Under the pieces are notes generated by a model, which saw only the letters and a list, made by a program, of their open reading frames with translations, did not search any database and was not told the origin of the DNA. From assembly GCF_024622045.1 (NCBI RefSeq), contig NZ_JANKBP010000002.1: a DNA stretch of 64,000 nt; one strand, 5' to 3'. Source of the DNA: Rodentibacter caecimuris (GTDB lineage: Bacteria > Pseudomonadota > Gammaproteobacteria > Enterobacterales > Pasteurellaceae). Every line of letters starts with the position of its first letter. Position 1 is the first letter of the stretch. The translations under genes and the position numbers were made by a program. Positions 8,372 through 17,176 of this stretch are shown here, piece after piece.

Positions 8372-9369
8372 AAGTGTTGCCCTTCAAATTGTTCCGGCGG
8401 AATCCAACAATTCCGCAAATGTTCTTTGGAAAGTGCGGTCAGTTTTGGCGCTGTTTTACATTGCTCACCTGCATAATGGCAACGAGGTGAAAATGGACAG
8501 CCTGCCGGTAAATGTAACAAATTTGGTGGATTTCCCGGAATTGTGACGAGCGTATCATTTTTACCATCAAGACGAGGAATCGCTTCCATCAGCCCAAGGG
8601 AATAAGGGTGGCTCGGATGATAGAAAATTTGTTCTGCATTGCCGTATTCCATTGTGCGGCCGGCATACATCACGAGCACTTTATCGCAAATTCCCGCTAC
8701 CACACCAAGATCGTGAGTGATCATAATAATTGCTGTATTAAATTCCCGCTTAAGCTCATTCAATAAGGTCATAATTTGGGCTTGTACCGTCACATCAAGC
8801 GCAGTGGTCGGTTCATCGGCAATGAGCAATTTCGGACGGCAAAGTAATGCCATGGCAATCATCACACGCTGACGCATACCACCTGAAAATTCGTGGGGAT
8901 ACATTCCCATACGCTTTTTTGCCTCAGGCATTTTCACTGCGTCCAACATGCTTACCGATTCATTGAATGCCGTTTGTTTGTCGTAACCTTTGTGCAACAT
9001 CAAGACTTCCATTAATTGTTCGCCTATCTTCATATAGGGATTCAAGGATGTCATTGGATCTTGGAAAATCATCGCAATTTGTTCTGCTCGGATTTTATTA
9101 AGTTGTGCCGTCGGTAAATTGACCAGTTGCATGCCGTTAAATAAGGCTGAACCGGAAACTTTCCCATTTGCTGCAAGCAAACCCATTAAAGCAAAGGCCG
9201 TTTGGGATTTACCGGAACCGGATTCTCCCACAATGCCGAGGGTTTGTCCGGCATCTAAGGTGAAATTGAGATCATTCACCGCCGTGACAATACCGTCAGG
9301 CGTATGAAAATTGACATAGAGGTTTTGCACAGCCAATAAGTGCGGTTGATTTTGATGTTGTTTTTCCAT
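8368..9369 (-). CDS. oppD: Oligopeptide ABC transporter ATP-binding protein OppD
   Basis: Partner ATPase of OppF. Walker A GESGSGKS is at residues 48-55; the signature FSGGMRQRVMIAMAL and Walker B LLIADEPTTALDV follow in order; the C-terminal domain has GCPFSPRCHYAGEQC. 333 residues. Nine bases separate it from oppC and it overlaps oppF. An uptake signal (AAGTGCGGT) lies in its 3' part near 8431. Confidence 0.95.
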   Translation of the reverse strand: MEKQHQNQPHLLAVQNLYVNFHTPDGIVTAVNDLNFTLDAGQTLGIVGESGSGKSQTAFALMGLLAANGKVSGSALFNGMQLVNLPTAQLNKIRAEQIAMIFQDPMTSLNPYMKIGEQLMEVLMLHKGYDKQTAFNESVSMLDAVKMPEAKKRMGMYPHEFSGGMRQRVMIAMALLCRPKLLIADEPTTALDVTVQAQIMTLLNELKREFNTAIIMITHDLGVVAGICDKVLVMYAGRTMEYGNAEQIFYHPSHPYSLGLMEAIPRLDGKNDTLVTIPGNPPNLLHLPAGCPFSPRCHYAGEQCKTAPKLTALSKEHLRNCWIPPEQFEGQHL

Positions 9370-9378
9370 AAACCTCTC

Positions 9379-10302
9379 CTAGCGATCTTTCGGGTCGAGC
9401 GCATCGCGTAAGCCATCGCCGATAAAGTTAAAACAAAATAGTGTTAAACAGAGGAAGAAGGCAGGGAAGATTAAAAGCCAAGGGGAAACTTCCATTTGTG
9501 CTGCGCCATCACTTAATAGCGCGCCCCAACTGCTCATTGGTTCTTGTGTTCCCAAACCTAAAAAACTCAAGAAAGATTCAAATAAAATTAATCCCGGCAC
9601 TTCCAACGAGGCATAGACTGCGACTAAACCTAATACATTGGGAATAATGTGCTTGAGAATAATTTGGCGGCGCGGCACACCGCATACAATAGCGGCTTCG
9701 ACAAATTCTTTGTTTTTGAGGCTAAGGGTTTGACCGCGTACAATCCGAGCCAAACCCAGCCAGGCAATCGCACCGATGGCAATGAAGATCAATAAAATAT
9801 TCTGCCCAAAAAGAGTGACCAGCAAAATCACAAAAAACATAAAAGGGAATGAGCTGAGAATTTCTAAGAATCGCATCATCACCATATCAATTTTGCCGCC
9901 AAAGTAGCCGGAAATCGCGCCATAAATTGTCCCGATCATCACCGAAATTAACGCACCGGCAATCCCCACCATCAGGGAAATCCGCCCGCCAATGGCAACC
10001 CGAACCAGAAGATCGCGACCCGATGAATCCGTGCCGAAGAAATGCAATCCCTCCGTAGTCGGGGCAACGCCCATCATATTCCAATCCGTATCTTCATAGG
10101 TAAAGGGGAAAAATAGAGGCGCAAAAGTGATAAACAATACGATGAGTGCCAATAAAATTAAACTGGCTACGGCGGCTTTATTGCGGAAGAAACGGCGTTT
10201 TGCATCTTGCCAGAGGCTCCGACCCTCAAGTTGCATTTCCTCCACACGTTCTGCAAGTTGTTCCACAAATTCAGTATTTTTTTGATTAATCGGTTGGCTC
10301 AT
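9379..10302 (-). CDS. oppC: Oligopeptide ABC transporter permease OppC
   Basis: Integral membrane permease, 307 residues. A cytoplasmic N-terminal arm (LAERVEEMQLEGRSLWQDA) precedes TM1 (AAVASLILLALIVLFITFA). The EAA loop that docks on the ATPases reads EAAIVCGVPRRQIILKHIIPN. HFFGTDSSGRDLLVRV is the conserved periplasmic segment of the family. The end, GLRDALDPKDR, is typical. It is nine bases from both neighbours (oppB and oppD). Confidence 0.95.
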   Translation of the reverse strand: MSQPINQKNTEFVEQLAERVEEMQLEGRSLWQDAKRRFFRNKAAVASLILLALIVLFITFAPLFFPFTYEDTDWNMMGVAPTTEGLHFFGTDSSGRDLLVRVAIGGRISLMVGIAGALISVMIGTIYGAISGYFGGKIDMVMMRFLEILSSFPFMFFVILLVTLFGQNILLIFIAIGAIAWLGLARIVRGQTLSLKNKEFVEAAIVCGVPRRQIILKHIIPNVLGLVAVYASLEVPGLILFESFLSFLGLGTQEPMSSWGALLSDGAAQMEVSPWLLIFPAFFLCLTLFCFNFIGDGLRDALDPKDR

Positions 10303-10311
10303 TGCACACTC

Positions 10312-11232
10312 CTAATAACGAATTTTCGGGTCAATGACCGCGTATAAAATATCGACAATCATATTAAACAAAATAGTCAGCGTGCCAACCAGAATGGTTA
10401 AACTCAATACTAAAGAATAATCACGGTTCAGTGCGCCATTCACAAATAATTTACCCATGCCCGGTAAACCGAATACGCTTTCGATTACCATTGAACCGGT
10501 GATAATGCCCACAAATGCGGGGCCGAGATAAGTGATAACAGGTAAAAGTGCAGGGCGCAGTGCGTGTTTTAAAATAATTCGACGGGTTGAAAGCCCTTTG
10601 GCTTTGGCGGTGCGAATAAAATTGGAATGAAGCACTTCAATCATTGAACCCCGCATAATCCGAGCAATTCCCGCCACATAGCCGATAGTGAGTGAGGCAA
10701 CCGGTAAAATTAAATAAGGCAAGGCGCCTTCATTCCAACCGCCGGCAGGCAACCAACCAAGCCAAATGGCAAAAAACAATACAAGGAGCGGGGCGAATAC
10801 AAAACTGGGCATAATGACCCCTGTCATTGAGATACTCATCAAAATGTAATCCCATCGACTGTTTTGTTTTAGTGCGGCGATTGTGCCGGCAGAAATACCT
10901 AGGGTGAGGGCAAACAAAAAAGCAATGCTACCGAGTTTGAGGGACACCGGAAATGCCGCGCCGATTAAATCGTTTACAGATTGATCTTTATATTTAAACG
11001 AAGGGCCGAAATCACCTTTCGCCAAGTTTTCCAAATAGCGTACATATTGTTTGTGAAGCGGTTCGTTTAGGTGATATTTTGCTTCAATATTTGCCATCAC
11101 TTCAGGCGGATAGGCGCGTTCGGAAGTGAAAGGGCTGCCCGGTGCCAAACGCATGAGGAAAAAAGAAAAAGTAATTAAAATAAACAGGGTCGGAATCGCT
11201 TCCAACACGCGTTTAAGAATAAATTTGAACAT
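10312..11232 (-). CDS. oppB: Oligopeptide ABC transporter permease OppB
   Basis: Second permease, 306 residues from the ATG at 11232. This start is chosen because it gives MFKFILKRVLEAIPTLFIL, matching E. coli OppB from residue 1, and because GGAGT stands seven bases upstream; an in-frame ATG eight codons earlier lacks support. The EAA loop is RTAKAKGLSTRRIILKHALRPA and the protein ends DILYAVIDPKIRY. A hairpin separates it from oppA, so oppBCDF are probably made at lower level than the binding protein. Confidence 0.95.
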   Translation of the reverse strand: MFKFILKRVLEAIPTLFILITFSFFLMRLAPGSPFTSERAYPPEVMANIEAKYHLNEPLHKQYVRYLENLAKGDFGPSFKYKDQSVNDLIGAAFPVSLKLGSIAFLFALTLGISAGTIAALKQNSRWDYILMSISMTGVIMPSFVFAPLLVLFFAIWLGWLPAGGWNEGALPYLILPVASLTIGYVAGIARIMRGSMIEVLHSNFIRTAKAKGLSTRRIILKHALRPALLPVITYLGPAFVGIITGSMVIESVFGLPGMGKLFVNGALNRDYSLVLSLTILVGTLTILFNMIVDILYAVIDPKIRY

Positions 11233-11303
11233 GATTACTCCAACCCCAAATATCACAGTGATATTTTCTTTCCTTGTTTATCAGGCAAGGATTTTATAAA
11301 AAT

Positions 11304-11348
11304 AAAAGTGCGGTCAAAAAAACAACCGTTTTTCCAACCGCACTTTTT
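11304..11348 (-). terminator. Uptake-signal pair forming a hairpin between oppA and oppB
   Basis: AAAAGTGCGGT (11304-11314) and ACCGCACTTTTT (11337-11348) are inverted uptake signals around a 22-base loop, located just after the oppA stop on the minus strand. It probably acts as an attenuator that lets only part of the oppA transcription continue into oppBCDF. Confidence 0.65.
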
Positions 11349-11349
11349 C

Positions 11350-12987
11350 TTAATGTTTAATGATATAAAGATTACGCAATAAAATATGATCTTGCGGATC
11401 TTTAGCGGTATAACCGCCCACATAAGGTTTTACCAAACGCGGATTAACGTAATTGTAAACCGGCACGATAGCGAAATCTTTCGCCAAAATCGCTTCTGCT
11501 TTTGCATAGGCTTGCGCACGGTCTTTAGCATCACTGGCTAAATAAGATTCCGCCATTGCCTTATCATATTCCGCATTGGCGTATTTTGCCGTGTTGTTAC
11601 TGGAGGTCGATAAGAAATAGTTACCGAAAGTGGTCGCTTGGTTGTAATCTGCAAGCCAACCTGCTCGGGCCACATCGTAACGACCGGCACGGCGACTATC
11701 AATGTAAGTTTTCCATTCTTGGTTTTCTAATTTCACCTCAATTAAGCCTTTGGTGTTGGCTTTCCACATAGAAGCGGCGGCAATTGCCACTTTTTTATGG
11801 TTTTCATTGGTGTTGTAAAGAATGGTAAATTTCAACGGATTAGATTTGCTGAAACCCGCTTCTTCCAATAATTTAATCGCCTCTTCATTACGTTTTGCCA
11901 TTGGTTGTTGGGAATAAGCCGGTTGTTGGATTTGTTCTCCCTCTGCAATATAAGGTGGCGTGAAAACGTAAGTCGGTGTTTGACCTTGCGCCAGCACTTT
12001 ATCTGTAATCACATTACGATCAAGGGCATAGTTTAAGGCTTGGCGTACCCGTTTATCATTGAAAGGCGCTTTCAGATTATTGATTTCATAGGTATAAGTT
12101 GACAAAACACGAGCGGTGAACACTTGATCGGGCAATTCTTTTTTCAACTTAGCAAATTGTTCAGGGGGAAGCGTATAGTGAGTAATATCTAAGTCCCCGG
12201 CACGATAACGGGAAACATCGGTACTCGGATTTTCGATTGCTAAGAAAGTCGCCGTGTTGATTACGGTTTCTTTATCGTTCCAATAAATCGGGTTACGTTC
12301 AAACTCAATTTTTTCATTGATAACGTGATTTTTTAGTTTGTAAGCACCATTGCTCACAATATTTTCTTTTTTCACCCAAGCATCGCCAAATTTTTCAACG
12401 ATTTTTTGTGGGGCGGGTAATAAAGATTGGTGAGTGGTTAAACCGGCGGCATAAGGTACGGGGTTGGAGGAATAAACTACAAAGGTGTAATCGTCTTTGG
12501 CTTCAACGCCTAATTCTTCCGGTTTTTTCTTGCCGTCAATAATATCTTGCGCGTTCACCACTTGCATGTAGTCTAAAAAGCTGGCGTAAGGCGAGGCGGT
12601 GTTTGGATTGACTAAACGGCGCCAAGAATACACAAAATCTTGGGCGGTAACAGGATCACCGTTTGACCATTTCGCCTCTTTGCGAAGATGGAACGTCCAA
12701 GTTTTATAATCCGGTGAGCTTTCCCAACTTTCTGCTACCCCCGGTACTAATTCACCGTCCGAATTGGTGCTTATTAACCCCTCAAATAGTTGATAAAGCA
12801 CTTGTGATTCCGGTACGCCCTCAGTTTTGTGCGGATCAAAACTTTGTGGTTCCGAACCGTTATTAATGACAATATTTTGTACCGGGGCAAGATCGGTTCC
12901 CACTGGAACTTGAGCGGCATAAAGACTGCCGGAGAGCGCCAAAGTGAGGGAGAAAAAGATACATTTATTGAGTAGGTTACGTTGCAT
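11350..12987 (-). CDS. oppA: Periplasmic oligopeptide-binding protein OppA
   Basis: Solute-binding protein of the family 5 peptide/nickel binders. I place the start at 12987, where AAAGGAGTGACT precedes the ATG; a longer frame reaches 13026 without a ribosome site. The 545-residue product begins with a signal peptide (basic MQRNLLNKC, hydrophobic FFSLTLALSGS, cut after LYA). The mature part has NNGSEPQSFDPHKTEG and the family-5 segment VPGVAESWESSPDYKTWTF-type signature, plus the VRQALNYALDR helix. It is the promoter-proximal gene of oppABCDF, matching the E. coli order. Confidence 0.95.
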   Translation of the reverse strand: MQRNLLNKCIFFSLTLALSGSLYAAQVPVGTDLAPVQNIVINNGSEPQSFDPHKTEGVPESQVLYQLFEGLISTNSDGELVPGVAESWESSPDYKTWTFHLRKEAKWSNGDPVTAQDFVYSWRRLVNPNTASPYASFLDYMQVVNAQDIIDGKKKPEELGVEAKDDYTFVVYSSNPVPYAAGLTTHQSLLPAPQKIVEKFGDAWVKKENIVSNGAYKLKNHVINEKIEFERNPIYWNDKETVINTATFLAIENPSTDVSRYRAGDLDITHYTLPPEQFAKLKKELPDQVFTARVLSTYTYEINNLKAPFNDKRVRQALNYALDRNVITDKVLAQGQTPTYVFTPPYIAEGEQIQQPAYSQQPMAKRNEEAIKLLEEAGFSKSNPLKFTILYNTNENHKKVAIAAASMWKANTKGLIEVKLENQEWKTYIDSRRAGRYDVARAGWLADYNQATTFGNYFLSTSSNNTAKYANAEYDKAMAESYLASDAKDRAQAYAKAEAILAKDFAIVPVYNYVNPRLVKPYVGGYTAKDPQDHILLRNLYIIKH

Positions 12988-13096
12988 AGTCACTCCTTTT
13001 GGGGTTAATTGTTGTGAAATCATCATTATTAAAATCGTTGAATTTATTGATTTATCTTAAATGTTTAAATTTGTAAAGGCTTTATTTCCCAACAAA

Positions 13097-13112
13097 GGTG
13101 ATATCGATCACA
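13097..13112. promoter_or_regulatory. Candidate CRP-binding site between oppA and talB
   Basis: GGTGATATCGATCACA differs from the ideal CRP core TGTGATCTAGATCACA at only three positions. It lies 110 bases before oppA and 131 before talB in their divergent promoter region. The match is direct; which gene it controls, and whether it works, is inferred. Confidence 0.6.
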
Positions 13113-13242
13113 GTTTTGATAAAAAACTAAAAATCCTTCTTTTTCTCCTGTAAAACTATTCGATCTATTGCGATTTCTTACTATCACTTTAAATTCAATT
13201 TATGCTATCGTAACGCCCATCAATCAAAATAAGGAGAAGACA

Positions 13243-14196
13243 ATGACAACTCAATTAGATTCACTTCGTAGTATGACTGTGGTAGTGGCGGATACCGGCG
13301 ATATTGAAGCCATCAAAAAATATCAACCGCAAGATGCTACAACCAACCCTTCTTTAATTTTAAGCGCGTCGGCATTACCGCAATATGCGCCGTTAATTGA
13401 TGAAGCCGTGAGTTATGCAAAATCACAAAGCAATGATAAAACACAACAACTGATTGATGCGGAAGATAAATTAGCGGTAAATATTGGTTTAGAAATCTTA
13501 AAAATTGTTCCGGGACGTATTTCGACAGAAGTAGATGCCCGCCTTTCTTACAATACGCAAGCCACCGTTGAAAAAGCCCGTAAACTGATCGCACTTTACA
13601 ATGCCGCAGGCATTTCCAATGATCGTATTTTGATTAAAATCGCTTCAACATGGCAAGGTATCCGTGCCGCAGAAATTCTTGAAAAAGAGGGGATTAACTG
13701 TAACCTAACCTTATTATTCTCCGAAGCGCAAGCGCGTGCCTGTGCCGAAGCGGGCGTATATTTAATTTCACCGTTTGTTGGACGCATTCTAGACTGGTAT
13801 AAAGCAAACAGTGATAAAAAAGATTATGCACCTGCGGAAGATCCGGGCGTGATTTCCGTTACCAAAATTTATAATTACTACAAAGAATACGGTTACAACA
13901 CCGTGGTGATGGGGGCAAGTTTCCGCAATGTGGGTGAAATTATTGAATTAGCCGGCTGTGATCGTTTAACCATCGCGCCGCCGTTACTCAAAGAATTGCA
14001 AGAAAATTCAACCGCACTTGAGCGTAAACTTGACTTCAAAGGTGAAGTCAAAGCAAAACCTCAACCGCTCACTGAAGCCGAATTTTATTGGCAACATAAC
14101 AGCGATGCCATGGCGGTAGAAAAATTGGCTGAAGGTATTCGTAAATTCGCCGTTGATCAAGAGAAATTAGAGGCGATGTTGGCGGCAAAATTATAA
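13243..14196 (+). CDS. talB: Transaldolase
   Basis: Transfers dihydroxyacetone units in the non-oxidative pentose phosphate pathway. The start at 13243 is preferred because AAGGAG is seven bases upstream and it gives 317 residues, the E. coli TalB length; a longer frame from 13168 is not supported. The Schiff-base lysine is K132 in RILIKIASTWQGI. Asp17 in VVADTGD and Glu96 in ISTEVDAR are the other catalytic positions. DATTNPSLIL is the family signature. It stands alone with its own terminator. Confidence 0.97.
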   Translation: MTTQLDSLRSMTVVVADTGDIEAIKKYQPQDATTNPSLILSASALPQYAPLIDEAVSYAKSQSNDKTQQLIDAEDKLAVNIGLEILKIVPGRISTEVDARLSYNTQATVEKARKLIALYNAAGISNDRILIKIASTWQGIRAAEILEKEGINCNLTLLFSEAQARACAEAGVYLISPFVGRILDWYKANSDKKDYAPAEDPGVISVTKIYNYYKEYGYNTVVMGASFRNVGEIIELAGCDRLTIAPPLLKELQENSTALERKLDFKGEVKAKPQPLTEAEFYWQHNSDAMAVEKLAEGIRKFAVDQEKLEAMLAAKL

Positions 14197-14221
14197 TTTT
14201 TGCTGAATCAAGATTAACGCC

Positions 14222-14257
14222 TGCGCCCGTTATGTTGAACGTAACGGGCGCATTTTT
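14222..14257 (+). terminator. Rho-independent terminator after talB
   Basis: TGCGCCCGTTA (14222-14232) pairs perfectly with TAACGGGCGCA (14242-14252), with a 9-base loop and five T residues. Confidence 0.92.
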
Positions 14258-14556
14258 ATAACAGAGAGGGCTTATCGTATTTTCTCCGTTTCTTTAAACT
14301 GTGTATTGCTACATCATGCCGGAAAATTTGGGGTAAATACTCTTTTTTGAGTAGGAAATAGCTTTAAATCTTGACTGTTTATTTAAATTGGTGAAGAATT
14401 TAAAGCCACGTTTTGCCATTAATTATCGGTGATTTATTTTTTTCGATAACAAAAATAAATGTTCGGTAATTTAAGCGGCGAAATGTTGCAGCCCACTTTT
14501 TGGTGATATTGAATCACAAGTGCGGTTAATTTTTTCTTACATCTTCGGAGCAAAAT
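14258..14556. other. Gene-free spacer upstream of yagU
   Basis: About 300 bases with no convincing reading frame, RNA gene or hairpin. It holds one uptake signal (AAGTGCGGT, 14518-14526) and presumably the yagU promoter, which I could not pin down. Confidence 0.5.
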
Positions 14557-15180
14557 ATGTCAGGTATTTTCACTCAAACTCCGCCAAACCGCCGCCGTTA
14601 TAGTGTGGCGATTCTTGTCGGTATCATTGCAGGTATTATCTCTGCATTTGTAAAATGGGGTGCGGAGCATCCGTTCCCGCCACGCAGCCCGATTGATTTC
14701 TTCGCTGCGGCTTGTAAAGTGGACATCACGGGATTGACCCAAGATCAGGTATTGCAAGTTTGTTCGCGTGCTTTCTTAAACCCGCCACACGTTTTCTTGC
14801 GTGATTATTTAGGCATTGATCCGACAGAAGCGGCGTTTACTTTTGCAGATCATGCCTTTAACTGGATTGGTGTGACACACATCATTTTCTCATTAGTGTT
14901 CGCTATCGGTTATTGCTTAGTAGCGGAACGTTTCCCAAAAATCAAATTCTGGCAAGGTATCGGTGCAGGTATCATCGCAAATATCTGTGTACACTACATC
15001 ACGTTCCCGGTATTAGGTTTAACGCCTCCGGTTGCAGAATGGCCGTTATACGAACATATTTCCGAATTAGTCGGTCATATTTTCTGGTTTTGGACGATTG
15101 AAATTATCCGTCGTGACTTACGCAATCGAATTACCGGTCAACCGGATCCGGAAGTTCCTTTGAAAGAGGCAACGGAATAA
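14557..15180 (+). CDS. yagU: YagU family inner membrane protein (DUF1440)
   Basis: A 207-residue protein close to E. coli YagU, an inner-membrane protein linked to acid resistance. Shared landmarks are the N-terminal QTPPNRRRY, the first membrane segment ending ISAFVKWGAE, PPRSPIDFF, PPHVFLRDYLGI, WIGVTHIIFSLVFAIGY, and the C-terminal FWFWTIEIIRRDLRNRITG. Four membrane helices are visible. The biochemical role is unknown. It is monocistronic, with a terminator 14 bases after the stop. Confidence 0.88.
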   Translation: MSGIFTQTPPNRRRYSVAILVGIIAGIISAFVKWGAEHPFPPRSPIDFFAAACKVDITGLTQDQVLQVCSRAFLNPPHVFLRDYLGIDPTEAAFTFADHAFNWIGVTHIIFSLVFAIGYCLVAERFPKIKFWQGIGAGIIANICVHYITFPVLGLTPPVAEWPLYEHISELVGHIFWFWTIEIIRRDLRNRITGQPDPEVPLKEATE

Positions 15181-15193
15181 AAATCAAAAAAGA

Positions 15194-15219
15194 CAAGGCA
15201 ACGGAATGTTGCCTTTTTT
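15194..15219 (+). terminator. Rho-independent terminator after yagU
   Basis: AAGGCAAC (15195-15202), a GGAAT loop and GTTGCC followed by TTTTTT. Stem of eight pairs. Confidence 0.9.
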
Positions 15220-15345
15220 ACACTTCAATTATGTTCGCAGCGTAACCCGCAACCGCAAAATGGTTTTCCCGAATGCGACTCGCTCTATTTCAAACTAAGC
15301 GCATTTTTTAGACTAGATTGATTTCCTATAAATTTTGACCGCACT

Positions 15346-15665
15346 TTAATGTCGTTCTCGAAACGTTTTTGGGGCAATAGGTTGGTTTTTTAAAATTTGA
15401 CAAAATGTACGTGTTCTTGAAACCCCAACATATCACTGACTTCTGTACACTTTTATCGCAGTGCACCAATTTCCGTTTTGCTTCTAAAATTAATCGCTTG
15501 CCAATAATTGTTTCGCCGATTTTTTTGCAACCAATAAATATGCTCGGCTGTGCATTTTCGTAAACATTTTACTGCCGATATAGGTGGTAACGTGTGCATC
15601 TTCGGTAAAACATGTTTCTTGTTCTGCAACTTTTTTTCTCGTCCGCAAGGTTGAAGAAAGTGTCC
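15346..15665 (-). pseudogene. Decayed AraC-family transcription regulator, C-terminal HTH part
   Basis: Read on the minus strand in shifting frames, this otherwise empty stretch recalls an AraC-type DNA-binding domain: HVTTYIGSKMF, then GETIIGKRLILEAKRKL (the typical linker helix), then after a frame change SDMLGFQEHVHFVKF (the second helix-turn-helix, normally followed by FFK), and after another change KNQPIAPKTFRERH and a stop at 15346. At least three frame changes are needed, so it cannot make an intact regulator. It diverges from the adjacent DUF302 gene, as a former regulator might. The upstream ligand-binding half is not recognisable. Confidence 0.6.
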
Positions 15666-15708
15666 GCTAAAGTCTTTAGTAATAGGTTATTCAACGTTTG
15701 TCAGTTGT

Positions 15709-15737
15709 TTGTAAATGATAAGGCATTATTTTATTAT
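15709..15737 (+). promoter_or_regulatory. Candidate promoter for the DUF302 gene
   Basis: TTGTAA (15709-15714), a 17-base spacer and TATTAT (15732-15737), about 100 bases upstream of the start at 15837. Matches are moderate. Confidence 0.45.
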
Positions 15738-15836
15738 AGGACTAATACACAGCAAGTTTTACAAACAAGCACTGAAAAGTCAGTAACAAATCTTTTACAA
15801 TTTCAAGCGATTCTCATCAATCAAACAGGAGTAAAT

Positions 15837-16289
15837 ATGAAACTCAAAACCTTACTTTTAGCGATTCCTTTCATCACCACTGCATTTGTAGCTCATGCAG
15901 AGAACGATTCTATGAAAACTGTCAAAAGTGAATACACTGCTGTGGAAACGGTAGAAAAAATCAAAAATGCCGTCACCGAAAAAGGCATGAGTGTCTTTAC
16001 CGTGATTGATCACCAAGCTGCCGCGAAAGATAAAGGCTTAACGATGCCGTTTGCGAGCGTGGTAATCTTTGGCATGCCTACCATAGGTACACCAATGATG
16101 ATTAAAGCCCCTACCCTCGCTATAGATCTCCCGCTCAAAGCCTTAGTTTGGGAAGATGACAACGGTGCGGTTTTTGTCACGCTCAATAACGCAGACGACA
16201 TCGGCAAAAAACACGGTTTGAGCGAAGAGGTGTATGGTAAATTAAAAGGTGCGGAAAAATTAATTCCGAGTGTGGTGACGAAGAAGTAA
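15837..16289 (+). CDS. Secreted DUF302-domain protein
   Basis: A 150-residue periplasmic protein. The start at 15837 follows CAGGAGTAAAT and gives a clear signal peptide (MKLKTLLLAIPFITTAFVAHA, cut before ENDS); an in-frame opening from 15612 is an upstream artefact. The mature part has the DUF302 pattern: VEKIKNAVTEKGMSVFTVIDH, then AAKDKGLTMPFASVVIFGMP with TIGTPMM, and PLKALVWEDDNGAVFVTLNN. DUF302 proteins are small alpha/beta-fold proteins of unknown chemistry. The neighbouring gene is a dead AraC regulator, so control by it is probably lost. Confidence 0.85.
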   Translation: MKLKTLLLAIPFITTAFVAHAENDSMKTVKSEYTAVETVEKIKNAVTEKGMSVFTVIDHQAAAKDKGLTMPFASVVIFGMPTIGTPMMIKAPTLAIDLPLKALVWEDDNGAVFVTLNNADDIGKKHGLSEEVYGKLKGAEKLIPSVVTKK

Positions 16290-16303
16290 AATATAAATAC
16301 TAA

Positions 16304-16333
16304 AGCCCTTGTTAAATAAAGCAAGGGCTATTT
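16304..16333 (+). terminator. Hairpin after the DUF302 gene
   Basis: AGCCCTTG (16304-16311) and CAAGGGCT (16322-16329) form an 8-bp stem followed by ATTTTA. Confidence 0.65.
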
Positions 16334-16466
16334 TATGGGAGCTGTCGGACGATAAAAAACTTTAAGATTGAAATAGCCTGAGTTTGAAAATATCAATAGC
16401 TTAGCTTAGTCATCGAAATTTGGCATAAAGGAGATTTTAGTTACTGATATTAAGATAGTACAAAAT

Positions 16467-16496
16467 ATTAGGGACGCCATGCAGTGCGTCCCTAAT
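16467..16496. repeat. Perfect palindrome between converging DUF302 and slyD genes
   Basis: ATTAGGGACGC (16467-16477) and GCGTCCCTAAT (16486-16496) pair over 11 bases around the loop CATGCAGT. No T-run follows on either strand, so it is not a standard terminator. It resembles a palindrome at 40602-40620 (both contain AGTG[CT]GTCCC), which suggests a small REP-like family. Confidence 0.55.
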
Positions 16497-16561
16497 AATT
16501 AAGCAATAATACTGAGGATTTTTGTAAACCGTCTCAGTCTTTCAGATTTTTACGTTAAATA

Positions 16562-17176
16562 TTAATGACCGCCGCAGCCACAACCGCCATGTCCGTGATG
16601 ATCGTGCTTATGACCACCGCCACAACAGCCGCCGTGTCCATGCTCGTGGTCATGATGACCGCCACAACCACAGCCATGACCTTCTTCATCGCTATCATGA
16701 TGATGACCGTGCGCACCGTGAACGTGACCGTGCGCAATTTCTTCCAATGTGGCTTCACGTGTGCTGACGACTTCAACGGTGAAATGTAATTCTTGACCGG
16801 CTAACATATGGTTACCGTCCACCACGACTTCATCGCCGTCCACCTCGGTAATGACTACCGGAACAGGTCCAATATCCGTATCAGCCAAGAAACGCATTCC
16901 CACTACTAATTCATCGACACCTTGGAAAACATCTTTCGGGACGCGTTGAACCATATTTTCATTGTATTCGCCGTAGCCTTCTTCCGGTTGAACACGCACC
17001 TCAAATTTATCGCCTACCGCTTTGCCTTCTAGGGCTTTTTCTAAACCAATCACTAAGTTATTGTGACCTTGTAAATATTCTAAAGGTTGATTTGTCGGTG
17101 CTTCATCCACCAATACGCCATCTTGGGTACGAACTTGGTAAGCAATGCCTACCACCACATTTTTTGCTACATTCAT
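16562..17176 (-). CDS. slyD: FKBP-type peptidyl-prolyl isomerase SlyD
   Basis: Cytoplasmic prolyl isomerase, chaperone and nickel-binding protein. Residues 1-70 and 130-155 form the FKBP part (VVVGIAYQVRTQDGVLVDEA, GLEKALEGKAVGDKF), and residues 75-130 the IF chaperone insert (YGEYNENMVQRVPKDVF, MRFLADTDIGPVPVVITEVDGDEVVVDGNHMLAG). The last 50 residues are almost only His, Gly, Cys and Asp, the metal-binding tail that feeds Ni to hydrogenase or urease maturation in E. coli. 204 residues, close to E. coli's 196. It is monocistronic. Confidence 0.96.
   Translation of the reverse strand: MNVAKNVVVGIAYQVRTQDGVLVDEAPTNQPLEYLQGHNNLVIGLEKALEGKAVGDKFEVRVQPEEGYGEYNENMVQRVPKDVFQGVDELVVGMRFLADTDIGPVPVVITEVDGDEVVVDGNHMLAGQELHFTVEVVSTREATLEEIAHGHVHGAHGHHHDSDEEGHGCGCGGHHDHEHGHGGCCGGGHKHDHHGHGGCGCGGH

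Noticed and set aside
13168..13242. Longer N-terminus for transaldolase starting at 13168
   Set aside because: The extension has no ribosome site and no family similarity; the start at 13243 has AAGGAG and the E. coli length.
15612..15836. Longer N-terminus of the DUF302 protein from 15612
   Set aside because: The ATG at 15837 has a good ribosome site and opens a perfect signal peptide; the upstream part overlaps the promoter and the AraC remnant.
16565..16789. Plus-strand frame antisense to the slyD His-rich tail
   Set aside because: Low-complexity shadow of the GGH/CGH codons; no ribosome site.
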